Below, piece by piece: positions 1 through 11,837 of a DNA stretch of 64,000 nucleotides. Below the pieces are notes generated by a model. The model saw only the letters and a list, made by a program, of their open reading frames with translations, did not search any database and was not told the DNA's origin. The stretch's first letter is position 1. Every line of letters starts with the position of its first letter. The stretch covers positions 1,059,001 to 1,123,000 of the forward strand of contig JANTQA010000019.1 of the NCBI GenBank assembly GCA_027625915.1, given 5' to 3'. This DNA comes from Anaeramoeba flamelloides. Lineage: Eukaryota > Metamonada > Anaeramoebidae. The translations under genes and the position numbers were made by a program.

Positions 1-40
1 TAATTTACACTTCTTCCATCAATAAAAATAAAAAAAAGAT
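1..40 (+). mobile_element. 3' terminus of a LINE (5' part outside window)
   Basis: The first bases read TAATTTACACTTCTTC, then an AATAAA-like A-rich tail. This is the same 3' end seen on the LINE copies ending near 12945 and 56774 (+) and starting near 18293 and 18491 (-). Only the tail lies in the window, so nothing can be said about the body of this copy. Confidence 0.55.
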
Positions 41-1464
41 CAAAATTTTCATTCTACTTTCTCTAAAAAAAAAAACAAACCCAAGAATTAAAATAAATCA
101 TCAAAAGACCCAATTCTATAAGAGGAAATTAATAATATAAGCTTCTTTTAAGAATTAAAAATTGAAATGTTATGGTATTTGAAAAATCTTTTTTAAGAAA
201 GCTGAATGAAAATTCTGTTCAATTTATTTTACAACAAATAGTAATGATATTGGCTCTTATTTGAATATTAAAAATTGAAAGGGAAATGTTGATCAATAAA
301 CTAATAATAAGAAAAAAAAATACCAAAGAGAATAAACTGAAACAATTTTTGCTCATTGTGAAAACATAATTAAAAAAATATAATAATTTGATATTGACAA
401 AAAAGACTTACTTGTTGAAATTTGAATTTAACAAGATTAAAAAAGTTTAGGTACTCTGTTTTTTATCATAAGAGATTTATCCAAAATAGATTTGGATTGA
501 AAAAAGAAATCTCTTGAAATACTACAATTTTTTGAAACTTAAGATGGTATTTTATTTTTTTTTTTAAAGAATTAAATTTTTTGGAAAACCACCCTTACAA
601 TTTCAAATTATAAAAGATAAAACGTTATTCAAGAAAGAGTAGGAAACAGTGCTTAATTGCTTTTTTTGAAGTGAAAATTTTCATTCAAAAATTAAATCTT
701 TAATAGACATCACGGGATTTGGTACTCATTTTCATTAATGAGATTTACTTTTTGAGATTATTTATTACCAAGTGGGGTTTAAAAATTACAAATACACATT
801 GGAAAAGAAAACCTTTTATAACTTGGATGATTGGTATTAATTAGATTTTATCTTTTTTTAATTGAAGAAAATAACAAAAAAGAGAAAATTTTTTTCTCAA
901 CTCATAGAGAGAATAGTTTAATTTCCTTTTTGTTTTTAAAAATTGTTTTGTTTTGGTGGTGTGTGTTCCACTCGGTACAAAAAAAAAGGGAGTTGTATTT
1001 TTTCAAGTAAAAAATTCAAATGAAATTTTCAATTTTTACAAAAAAAATAAAATGGTTTTCTTTATTTATTTGAATTCACAAGAAAAAAGATAAACTCGCC
1101 CACTTTTTCTCATCTTTAAATTATTTTCATTTTAATAACTAGAAATAATAAAAGGTTGAAAATATTTTTATTTTTTTTTTAATTTTTAATCAAAGATTCT
1201 GAGGGTTTTTTTTGAACCAAAATAGTGAATCAAGAGTTGGGGTTAACAATATTCTAATCTAATTTAGATGTGTATATTCATTAAAACAAATTCTTTTTTT
1301 TAAAAAAAACACATTATTCCCGTATATTAAGACCTATAAACGATTTGTGTATTGAAACGACCTCGATTAAAAATTTGTGGTTTACTATTTTCCTCTATTT
1401 GGAATTAATTTGTTATTTTTATAAAGAGAAGAATGTTGTGTCAGTTTCTTCTCTTTTAAAGTTC

Positions 1465-2045
1465 TGATCACGAAAGTATGGAAAGTTTTTTTTAACCTCA
1501 AAATGTTGTTATTCTGCAATTTTCAATTTTTAGTGTTTCTTCATTAGGTAATAATTTATCTTTTCTTGGAAATGTTTCAAAACTAAAGCAATATTTAAAG
1601 AGGTGTGTTGTTATAGTTGTTGTTGATTATGTGAGTTTTGGAGATTCATTTTTATTGTCTCTCTTTGAAAATTTAGTTTCTTTTGATTTTTTTTTTATCA
1701 AAAATTACTTTTGATTTTTTAAAAAGTTTTTAATTTGACAAATAAATTTAAAAATTGAAATTTTTGTTAAATAAAATATTCAAAATTAATTCTACCTAAA
1801 TATGAAATTAACTTATTATACTAAAAAAGAATTATTTCAGATATCTAAGAACACAAATTATTGGATGTTTTTTGAGATTGGCGAATGGTATTATTTTTAC
1901 AATAAAACCCCTTTAATTAATATTTAGAAGAACTGATAGATCTGGTATTTTTATTCTTAAAATTCTAGTAGTATTTGGGATAACAAAATCAAATATAGAA
2001 TTTCATCAAAATTGATTCATTATTAAAGAATTTCCAAAAAAAATC
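1465..2045 (+). repeat. Dispersed repeat family D, copy 1
   Basis: About 580 bp colinear with 38038-38620. Shared blocks include CTAAAGCAATRTTTAAAGAG followed by GTGTGTTGTTATAGTT, and near the end TTCATTATTAAAGAATTT. No open reading frame or clear terminal repeat was seen, so the element class is unknown. Confidence 0.6.
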
Positions 2046-3480
2046 GAGGTTAGTTCATTTAAATAGTTAAATTTTGGCTTTTATCTCTTCAACAATTTTT
2101 GAAAAGCTAAAGGAATATTTTGTAGTGATCAATCTATTTTTCAACAAATAGTAATTTTTGATTATTTCTTGTACAATCAAGTTCTTTATTAATTCAATAT
2201 TGGTATATTCTTAAAACAATAAAAACAATTTTGACTTCAAATCCGAATTTTATAAAATTTGATAACTTCTACGTTAAAAACATCCGTTGCAAAGAATATT
2301 TCTAAAGTCAACGAAATTTACAAAATTTCTTAACATTTAAACCAAAAAAATTCTTTATTCATAGCTAAGGTAAAAAGCAATTTATAAAAATCAAAATTTG
2401 ACCAAAAAATTTAAAAACATTTATTTGAATTCATCAGCACGATCAACTCATTCTATCTTAAAATATAATTCTGTCATTTCAATATTAAATGGAAAAAAAT
2501 GATACTTCGTTTTTCAATTTTTTTTATCAATTTTATTAAACCAAACCAGTCATTAAATTTGAGATTGTACTGAACGAAACTCTTTTTCAAATAGAATGAC
2601 ACAGAAAATTTACAAGAATTATTCATAATTGAATCAAGTTAATTGTAGTATCATTCTAAAATCTAAGAAAACACTTTAAAACATAAAATAAAAAAAAACA
2701 CTCAACCGAATCTTTAAAGCTCATTAAAATAATTCAATAAAAATTAAAATTCAATATTTTTAAAAATTGATTTGCCCTTTTATTTGAAATGAGAAATCTC
2801 GTTTTGTAAATTGTAGGGGAAAAAAATTATAAAATCAATAAAAACCGTTGAACAAGGCTAATTGGGAAAAAGTTCTTTACATTTTATTGAAAACTCTTTA
2901 CACGTCAAACTTTTGTTCTTTAAAGTCTCGTTTTCAATATAAAGCCGCAATTCATCTCGGTATTTTGTTGGAATTGTTTGTTTTTTTTTCAATATTTTCT
3001 TTTTTCTTTGTTCCTTACATCAATCCAATAATGGTCTTTTTTAAATTCCTATATCTAGCTCATTCGAAATCAAACTTAAACTGTTTCAATTTTTATACTG
3101 GTAGATTGTTTCCCAATTTATTTCTTCTTATCTGTTTTTTTTTCATTTTCCCAACTGTTCAATATCCTTAAATAAAAAAACAAAAAATGAAAAAATGAAT
3201 AATTAAAATGAAAATCATCAAAAGTAATTCTCTTATTAACAATTAAATTCAATAGTATTGATGATTTGGGAGGTGTATCCTTTTGTTTGAAAAAAGAGTT
3301 TAGTATTGTTGTTCGAATATTGTTTTTTAAAATCTATGGTTTAAACCAACCCTTTAAAAGAAGAAAAAACAAACTTCTTAATTAGTAATATTTCATTCCA
3401 AAGTATTAATGTTTTTTTCTTTTTTGTATTCTACTGGATTTGCTATCAGAAAAAATCTAGGTCAGTGGGTCTCTGTGTAT

Positions 3481-3762
3481 AAAACAGTTTAAAGTTGAAA
3501 AACGATGAAAATTATGTTCACACCCGATACTAATTATTTTTAAAATTTTGTCCAAAAACCAATTTTAATTATCATGATTAAACGACAAGAGCTACCAATA
3601 AACAAGGTTACAGATCAGATTCTTTCGAACTTTAAATTTTTTTATCATAAGATCCTAACCTAAATTCCCTAACATACCATCCAAACCAATTACTTTATTA
3701 ATACAATATTCAATTTTGAACAATTTTCGACTTTCTACGGTTTTTGACTTTCTACTGTTTTT
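3481..3762. mobile_element. MITE-like element family F, copy 1
   Basis: A 282 bp unit with imperfect terminal inverted repeats of about 34 bp. The left end begins AAAACAGTTTAAAGTTGAAA and the reverse complement of the right end begins AAAAACAGTAGAAAGTCAAA. The interior matches 58028-58343 in two blocks (GATACTAATTATTTTTAAAA and TAACCTAAATTCCC). It is non-coding, so a non-autonomous DNA transposon is the likely class. Confidence 0.5.
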
Positions 3763-4122
3763 AAGAAAGAATTATAATTCCCAAATTTTAAAAATATGAA
3801 AAAATTACGAAAACGTCATGTACTTTAATTACTTACCCAAATAAAACAATTTCACAAAAACAATTATTAAATGTACTAATTAAAAAATAAATAAAAACAA
3901 AATATTAATCATCTTATTTCTTTCTTTCTTTCTTATCTATCTATTTATCTCTCTATCCATCCGTCTATGTATACATCAATAATATCTTTAACTTTGAATA
4001 CATTAAAACCAATAATTTAATAGAAATCAAAAAGAAATGACGATTTATTCGAATTTCAAAAAAACAAAAAAAAAAATGAGAAAATAGAAAATAGTAATTT
4101 AAAACTGGAGAAACAAAATAAT

Positions 4123-5172
4123 ATGCAAGAAAAAGAACAAAAAATTCAGAAAATTACATTAAAAAAACAAATAAACTTTGAAAATTATCAAGAGAATTTC
4201 AAAAAACTATCATTTTTTATAGAAAGCAATCTCAAAATATTCAATATTTTGATTGTCTGTATTATTGTTTTAATAATTAGTTTTTTTATCAACAAAAAAA
4301 TAGAATCATCAAATATTCAATATTGTGATTCCTTTAGTGAAATACTCGAACAACAAAACGATATTACACAATTTAAAAACAATGATTGTGTAAAATGCCC
4401 ATTGAATGGGATCTGTGAAAATGGAAGATTTATTAAATGTAAAAGGGGTTATCTTAAAAAAAATCAAGAATGCGTGGATCAAACAGGGATTTTTGTGTTA
4501 CTATCCAAAGAAATTCAAAATATTTTAATTAAAAAAATAATAAATTTTAATTGTAACCCCTCTCTTAATGGAATTGCAAACTCTGAAAGCTTGGATGAAT
4601 ATGAATTAATTCAAATCATTAATGACCAAAATACATTTTCACTGTTTATAATTACAAAATGGATCGAACAATATCATTTATATCCAGGATATTATAATGA
4701 AAAATACGGAATTGGCTTTATGAATTTTAAATTTAGATATTCACAGAATCCTTCTTATCCAATGAAATGCTTAATAAAAAAAATTATTGTAAATAATTGG
4801 GGAAATTTAGTCTTGTTTATTATTAGCGTAATTACATTAATAATGTTTGTTATTAAATTTATGAAAAATAAGTTATTTAAAAATGAAGCCAATCAAATTT
4901 TAAACGCAGTTAAAGAAAAAATTCAAAAACAAAAAATTAATAGCCAGCAATTCGATACCGATCCTTATATAACAAGCAATTACCTACAATTTAAATTTCT
5001 TAATAAGAACAATTTTAACGTTGATAAATCCTGCAGCAACATTAATGATAATGAGAAAAATAAAAAAAAAACATGGGAATACATAAATAAAGAATTGATA
5101 AAAGATACTAATATTGCAAAAAAAAACATTAAAACTGATAATGGAGAAGAAATAATTTGGGAATATATTTAA
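4123..5172 (+). CDS. Man1/Src1/Heh-type inner nuclear membrane protein (MSC domain)
   Basis: A 349-residue protein with two hydrophobic segments at about 37-56 and 228-247. They flank a cysteine-containing segment with the signature CVKCPLNGIC-(x)n-CKRGYL-(x)n-CV (residues 89-117). After the second segment the protein ends in a winged-helix-like part closing with GEEIIWEYI. This order (TM1, lumenal Cys domain, TM2, C-terminal domain ending in a GEE..W.W-like motif) is that of the Man1-Src1p C-terminal (MSC) domain. Family members anchor chromatin and help nuclear-pore and ESCRT surveillance at the inner nuclear membrane. The N-terminal tail is only about 36 residues and charged, with no room for a LEM or SAP fold, which is unusual. 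The ATG follows an A-rich leader, and the TAA lies right after the conserved end. No intron is needed. Confidence 0.82.
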   Translation: MQEKEQKIQKITLKKQINFENYQENFKKLSFFIESNLKIFNILIVCIIVLIISFFINKKIESSNIQYCDSFSEILEQQNDITQFKNNDCVKCPLNGICENGRFIKCKRGYLKKNQECVDQTGIFVLLSKEIQNILIKKIINFNCNPSLNGIANSESLDEYELIQIINDQNTFSLFIITKWIEQYHLYPGYYNEKYGIGFMNFKFRYSQNPSYPMKCLIKKIIVNNWGNLVLFIISVITLIMFVIKFMKNKLFKNEANQILNAVKEKIQKQKINSQQFDTDPYITSNYLQFKFLNKNNFNVDKSCSNINDNEKNKKKTWEYINKELIKDTNIAKKNIKTDNGEEIIWEYI

Positions 5173-5487
5173 GTACATTTAATCATTAATAAATTGCCAA
5201 TATTTGAAAATTTCCTAAATATTATAAAAAAAAAAAAAATTGTCTATTTATTAATTTTACTATTCTTTTCGCTTTTAAAATTATTAGAGATTTTTTGATT
5301 TTAATTCCGAAGGGATTATTGCCTTCCAGATTTTTTTTTGTGGTTTAGTATATTAAACTATTATACCCAACAAGGATATTATTTATTTTGAAAATCAATT
5401 CACGAATAAATTAATTTAAAAATAACACATAGTTAATAAAAATTTTATTTTTTGATATCTGATTTACTTATTTTTGAGTTGATTTGA

Positions 5488-5528
5488 TTTCTTTTCTTTT
5501 TCTTTTCTTTTCTTTTCTTTTCTTTTCA
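5488..5528. repeat. TTTTC pentanucleotide microsatellite
   Basis: Tandem TTTTC units, slightly interrupted, in intergenic DNA. Confidence 0.8.
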
Positions 5529-5829
5529 TTTTTTTTTAAATACAAAGATCTATTCTAATTTTATCACGAGAAAAATAAAATCAAATTATGGCCTTTTATA
5601 ATTTTTCAGTATATCAAAGCCCATTACCTTTTTTAAGATTTTTTTTTTTTTGTTAAATCTTATTACTCTTTTTTAGATATTTCCCCAAATAGAACATATT
5701 GGGCATAAATAATTTGTAAGATTTCTATACCTTTAAAAAATTTAATATTTTTCTTTTCTTGTTTGATATACTTTTTGTTTTTCTTTTTAGTTTTGCCTTA
5801 AAAAATTTTTCTTTTTCTTTTTTTTTTTT

Positions 5830-6220
5830 TTTTTTTAGACTTTTTTTTGCAAAAGACGATATATAAAAAAAAAAGATCTTCCAAAAGACAAATAATCACT
5901 ATGAAAATAGAGACTATGTAATCTTAAATAAAATGAATTTAATTATTTGCAAAAAATCTTCATGTTCAACTTTTTTTCAGTGAAAGTTCATGTAATAAAA
6001 AAATCGGTTATACTCATTTCAAAAATTGTGACTCACTTTTTTTTAGTTTTTGGTTTAAATTTTTTTTAATTTTCAAAATATCAGGTTTTTATATATTTAG
6101 AATGATTTAAAAGCGAATTACAAATCAGATTTAATTATTTGTTATTCTTGAATCCTAAAGAATAATGTTTTTTTTCCAATTTATTCTTTTAGTTGAGTCA
6201 CATTTTTTGAAATGGTATTT
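5830..6220 (+). repeat. Dispersed repeat family C, 3' part
   Basis: Shares AACTTTTTTTCAGTGAAAGT and, downstream, CATTTCAAAAATTGTGACTC with copies at 26340-26930 (-), 27487-27875 (+) and 43690-44275 (-). The upstream part also has the GATCTTCcaaaag and ATGAATTTAATTATT blocks seen in the other copies. It is non-coding. Confidence 0.5.
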
Positions 6221-9200
6221 ATAAATTTCAAAAAAAAATGATTAAAAACATTTTAGACACTTATGTTGAAATAAATTGATGTGAAATTTTATAATTTCTT
6301 TGTAAAATTAAAAATTTTTGGCAAGAACAGTTTTTAAAATTAAATGTATCAATTTTAAAAGAACTTACAGAGCGATAATTTTTTTAATGCTAATTTCGAT
6401 TTTCAAACATTTTTTTGTTCAAATTATCTTTCTTTAAAAAAAAAAAGCAAAGAAAAAAAAAATAAAAAAAAATAAATGATGAAAATACTGGCATTTGAAG
6501 AAATTGGAATAAATATTCACAACATTAACCTTTTCAATTGTTTTTTTTTTTCAATTGATTTTTAGAAATAAAGTATTAAAATTTGGGCTTTCTATTTTTA
6601 TGTTGGTTCCTTTTATATTTTATAAATTGGGTGAACAAAGAAAATTTAATAAAGAAATAATAGATGAATTTCAGAATTAAAAAATGAATAATCAGCCTCA
6701 AATATATTTCATTTAAATTATCAAATACAATTGGAAAAAATAATCTTAATTAACAATTGTGTATTTATTTTGAGGGGAATACTGAAACCAAACTGAGAGA
6801 ATATGTTCAAAATTACTTGAGTATAACTTGGCACTTTGACTGAAAAAGAGTTTACATTAATTTAGGTTTTTAAATAAATAACAAATTCTTTGTCACTGTT
6901 CTCTAATCATTGGCCTGGAAATTATTTAAAAGAATTTCAAAGTTTTTCAAACTTAATTTGTCACTTAAAAGTTTAATAAGTAGGGCTGATCAAAACTTTA
7001 TTCTTTTTAGAGAAATAATTTGCTGAAACCACTCAGAGTAAGGTTAATTTATTTTTTTTTTAACAAAAGGTTGACTATAAAAATAATCATATCAGAGTTA
7101 TATATTTCTTATTGTATCCACTCCAAGAAGAATAGAGTTTGTAAAAATCAAGTTATTAAATAATTAACAGGAAAATTGATCTGAAATCATTTGAAGACGT
7201 TTAAATGTATAAAAAAATAACCCAGTCGATGAAATTTGGGTGACTTACACAAGAGTCGAAAAAGTATATATCTTTGATATCATAAATAAACGATTATTTT
7301 TTTCTGTAGGTTAAAACTTTTATAGGAAAGATTGAATAACAGGTTTTTTGAATTAACAATGTTTACCATCTAACCCACATTAATTGAGCTATAATAAACA
7401 GGAAACTACTATTTTATATGACGTAAAAGTTTTTTGGATCTAGATACGAAATTAAAAATTGACGAAAAGGTATGAAGCTCACTAATTATTGAATTTGAAT
7501 TTTTTTTAACTCCCCTTATTGTATTAAAACCAAAGCTATCTTTTTAACTACTTAAAAATATTAATTTGCTATCAAGTATTAAATGACTTTTGATCCATCA
7601 AATCTCGTTTTTTTAAAATAAAAAATTTCAATTCAAATCGTCCCAAATCTTTGTCTTATCAAAGTGAAAAAATTGTCACCACCTTTTATTATTCCCTTTC
7701 CAAAACAGAGTTTGTAAATTATAATCTTCAGTTTTTCAAAACTCTGTTTAGAAAGAAAATAAACAAATTAAAAGGACTATTTTTTCCCATGTATTCGGGA
7801 AATACCAAAAAAGACAAATTCAAAAACTTGTCAACTGAATAAAAAATGGTTATGTGTTCTGTAGTTCTTTACAAATACTTCATAAAATTCATTCCTCTCA
7901 TCAGGTTGTATTAAAAGAGAATCATTTTTTTTTATTTCGAAACATAATCTAATATCAAATCTTCTGCTTCTTGTTTGATTTTAAGAAAAATACTGTCTAC
8001 TGGATTTTTCTTTAATTCTTACAAACTTAAGATCTGGTGACTCTTCACTTGTGTTTATAAGTTTAGAAGAATTGGCTATTAAATTATTAATGACCAAAGA
8101 AGACGAGCTTTCCCAATTTCCTGTCAAAGAGTTTACAAAGGCAATTCAAAATTTGTTAATCAGTGGCTATAACATCAATATTCTTCAGTACTGTTACCGC
8201 TGCCTGATAAATATTTTAGATTTGTTCCCCAACAGTTCTCACGATATCTGTGATTTAACAATTAATGTCTTGATCCCTAACCTGCTGGAGATCACTTATA
8301 TCGACGTTGCTCAGGACGTTGCATCGGTAATTGAAAAGCTTACTCACAAATCAAGTTTCCAAGTGCTCACCAATGGTGGGATTGTTGCTTGCTTAACCTT
8401 TCTGAGCTTCTTTGATACAACAACACAAAGAAAATTGGCTTGTGCGGTTTCAAATATGTCATTATCTTTCTCAAAGGATTGTTTAAAACAGATCAAGGAG
8501 GGCATTCCTCTTCTTTCAAGCGCTCTTTTAAATAGCTATGACACAGAAGGTATGAATTTCTTTTTAACTCTTTTTTCTTTGCTTTTGCTTTTGTAAAACG
8601 ACTCAACAGGAAACCTTTTTTAGAACATTTTTTGTTTTTTCAAAAATTCCATTTTTTCTCTTCAAATTTTGATCTTTAAATTAGTAGAATAAAACAAAAA
8701 TTAATGTATTATTGTTTTGTTTGTTACTAAAGTAGTGGGACCAGAAAAAAGTCTTGAGTACCTTGCTTAATTGAGATTTTAAGGAAGCAAGTACCTTTTC
8801 CCATTTTTGAAAAATATTAATTGTTGTAAAATTACCGAAAAAAGATATATGAGTTGTACAAGATATCGAAACTTTGAAATCAAAATACCATTCACTGCTC
8901 TAATGTGAAAAGAACCCAAAGTAAATCAGAGTGGAATCTTTAAATTTTTCAATTTTTTGGACATTTTTTTTCTACTGGTATTTGAATTTTAAATGGGAAA
9001 ATATTTTCAATTCATTTTCCTTATTTTTCAATTACAAACAGAGTTTCCCTAGAAGTGGGTTGTAAATTGGAGTCTTTGTTACAAAGAGGAAAATGAAAAG
9101 CAAGTGAAAAAATTTCCCATTTGAAATTCAAATACCAGTATTACAGTGATCTAAATAATGCGTGTTCAAAGCCAAAAAACCCATGTTTCAGAATTAAATC

Positions 9201-10595
9201 CGTGCTTTTTTTTATTCTTGTACCAATGTAACATTTAAAAACACTAATAAATCGTATACCTAAGTCCAAATCAATTTTGAGAGTAAAACTTAGGTTATTT
9301 TTAGTAAAATTTAAATTAGGAATTAAATTTCTATATACTTTTTCGTAATTTTCTCAGTTTTTTTGAATTTTTTTCTTATATTTGATTATGAAAATTTTTA
9401 AAAAATTAACTTGATTTTTTGAGAGAAATTTTCCAATTTGATTGTTCATTTTTAAGAATTTTTTTTTAATAATAGAACTTTAAGAAATCAGTACCATATC
9501 TAGTTCTTGTTTATTGTTGTTTTTTTTTTTTGATTGGTTGATGTATAGGTCTTCTATAAAAAAAAAAAATTTGTTTTTTATTTTTAAACAATGGATTAAA
9601 CTTTTTTACACCTATTATTTTGACAAAAGTAAAATTTTGGTTTTATTAAATTATATTTTGAATCTAGAAACATCTTCCTAGGGAAAGATTGGAAATAGTC
9701 AAAGAATAAAACAAAAAATAGAACCCGGAAAGGTTAGTATTTTAAACAAATCTTTTCTTTTTGAAAACCAAACAAGAAAGATCACCTTTCATCAGAAACT
9801 TGTTGTAATTAAGAATGAAAAAAAAAAAAATTATAATCCAAATATACTTTTAAAGATTTTTTTTCATTATCTTCTTAATTTGGATGGAAACAAACAACTT
9901 ATTACGGGGTATTTCTCTCCTCAAACCTATTTCTTATATTTTTATGAGAAAAATGTTTTTTTACTAATTTGTTTTTAAAATTCTTTTTTTCAAATATTGT
10001 TATCAAACTAAGTCAAAACCAAGAATATTTTTTCAAAGATTAAAGAAAAAGGATTGAATTATTGAAACCATGAGACAAAAAAAAAAAACAAAAAGATTAA
10101 CTCAAAGAAAAAGAATATATGGAGAAAATATTTAAATCAGATTCAGATTTAATTTGGCTTTTTTACAATTATTTAAACAGGTAATAAATTGCAATTATAA
10201 AAATAAACAAATACAAACCAATAAACCTATATTTTTGAAGAGGAATTTAAAAAAATCCATTTTTCTTAAACTAATTTGAATTAGATGAATTAATTGAAAA
10301 TTGCAATTAAAATTGATTTTAAAAATTTTTCAGAAATAAAAAGGAATTTGTTTCTCAAAAATTTAAAAATAAATATTTTTTTTATTCAGAATTAAAAATA
10401 AAATCAAGTAAAGAAGAAGGAGCAATTATATCACATATTACAGAAATGATCAATAAATAAATGATTTTTTTTTATTGTTTTTTGGATCAATTTTTAATTG
10501 TTTTGATTTACATTTTTTAATTGGTATTTAAATATATTATATTAGGATATATCCCATATCTTTTTTAATGAAAATGTAAAGAAACTATTTTTCAA

Positions 10596-10800
10596 AAATT
10601 TCGACTTCCTTATAAATGTTAATGAAAGTTTGTAGGATTTTGTTCCAGGATTCTTATCAAAATAAATTTTCAATTTTTAGATCAAAATCATTTTTTCTAA
10701 TTTTGTCATACTTTTTTTTTACTTTTTCAATTTTTTTGTTTTTCTTTATTTTCCTTTTTCTTTTTGATTTTTCTTTTTTTGTTCTTTTTCTTTTTTACTA
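10596..10800 (+). repeat. Dispersed repeat family C, 5' part
   Basis: Matches the 5' end of other family C copies: TATAAATGTTA, GATTCTTATCAAAATAAATT and TTTTTAGATCAAAATCATTT, followed by a T/C-rich tract. The apparent 62-codon open frame across it is repeat sequence, not a gene. Confidence 0.5.
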
Positions 10801-10839
10801 TTGAATGGAGGAAATTACTTTCCTTTAATAGCTGTTAAA

Positions 10840-11275
10840 GTTTTTTTTAATTTAGGAAATAAATAAAAAATTTATTTAATTTTCTGTTTATTTCAAAAAT
10901 TAAAAAAAAAACGCAGTTAGCTTTTCCAGAATTCAAAAGAATTGAGTAAAAATCTTTGATTTTACTCTATTCTTTTGAATTCTGGAAAATCACAGTTAGG
11001 TTTTCTTGAGTATTCTGTTTATTTGGAGAATCAATAGATTTTCGTTAGGTTTTTTTGAGTTTTCCATTTATTTAGAAAATATATTGATTTTCGTTAGGTT
11101 TTTTTTACTTTTTGAAATAAATAGAAAACTCAAAAAAACCTAGAACACTTAAAGAAATAAAATAGAAAACCTCAAGAAAACCACCGTTAGGTTTTCCATA
11201 ATTTAAAAGAATTGGGTTAAATCTTTGATTTTACTTAATTCTTTTGAATTCTGGAAAACCTAGGCACTTGACGGC
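10840..11275. repeat. Cluster of near-perfect palindromes, cluster 1
   Basis: At least four adjacent palindromes are seen. One is at 10840-10912 (TTTTTTTTAATTT arms). One is at 10922-10989, with arms CTTTTCCAGAATTCAAAAGA and its complement around GTAAAAATCTTTGATTTTAC. One is at 11046-11141, with arms AGGTTTTTTTGAGTTTTC. One is at 11188-11262, with arms TTAGGTTTTCC. They are followed by tandem GGCACTTGA-like units. The same modules recur at 48262-48692 and 55513-56300. They look like foldback or MITE modules inserted near or into each other. Confidence 0.75.
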
Positions 11276-11492
11276 ACTTGATGGCAATCTCCTAATTCCT
11301 AAATTTTTGTTTATAAATTTCAATAAAAAAACATAATTCTCTTTTTCATTGACCAGTAATAAGACAAATAATGAATCTTTATTTTAAATAATGAAAATGA
11401 TATTATTCTTATTTTTTTTTGTTATTTTTAATTAATTTTTTAATAAAAATAATATGACGTTCATGTATAACGTACAATTCCAAAAGAAAGTG

Positions 11493-11700
11493 ATCGATAT
11501 CTTCAATTGAAGATCAAAATGAACCTTGTTGTTTTTCTCAATATTTCCCTAAGAATTTGAGTTTTACTATATTTAAAAAATTGATTGATTTTTTAGTTTT
11601 AATACCATGTGGATACCAACTATTCTTTGGTGTGTATTATTCTGCTTATTACTTATTGATTCTTCAAAGGTTAATTATAAAAAATAATTTATATATAGAA
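11493..11700 (+). repeat. Dispersed repeat family E, copy 1
   Basis: About 210 bp colinear with 50485-50710. Shared blocks are TCTTCAATTGAAGATCAAAA (TGAACMTTGTTGTTTTT next), CCAACTATTCTTTGRTGT and TTCTTCAAAGRTYAATTATA. It is non-coding and its class is unknown. Confidence 0.55.
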
Positions 11701-11837
11701 ATTTTTTTGGGACACTTCTACTAAAAACAAAATTCATTGTCTAAATTTTTATTATTTAAAATAATTTTTTTGAGTTTAAAGTCCTTCAATTTTTATAAAT
11801 TAATTTCCAATATTTTTGATTAAATACAAATTCAAAA

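Larger units (their letters stand above)
41..4122. other. Intergenic, repeats only
   Basis: No convincing gene is seen. The stretch holds one copy of dispersed repeat family D (about 1465-2045), a family F MITE (3481-3762) and a TTTC/ATCT microsatellite near 3917-3960. A slightly less AT-rich open stretch at 2848-3171 has no recognisable domain and no ATG start. Confidence 0.6.
5173..7984. other. Intergenic, repeats only
   Basis: Contains a TTTTC microsatellite (about 5488-5528), a partial family C repeat (about 5830-6220) and otherwise unassigned AT-rich DNA. Upstream exons of the UFD4-like gene may lie here, because its first visible exon has no ATG, but none could be identified. The open stretch at 7651-7842 has no recognisable similarity. 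Confidence 0.5.

Noticed and set aside
2848-3171. 107-codon open frame as a gene
   Set aside because: No ATG start, hydrophobic T-rich translation, no recognisable domain, and no support from splice signals.
7651-7842. 63-codon open frame as the first UFD4-like exon
   Set aside because: The translation does not resemble the N-terminus of the family and no convincing donor joins it to the exon at ~7985.
10616-10804. 62-codon open frame as a gene
   Set aside because: It is part of repeat family C and is not conserved as a frame in other copies.
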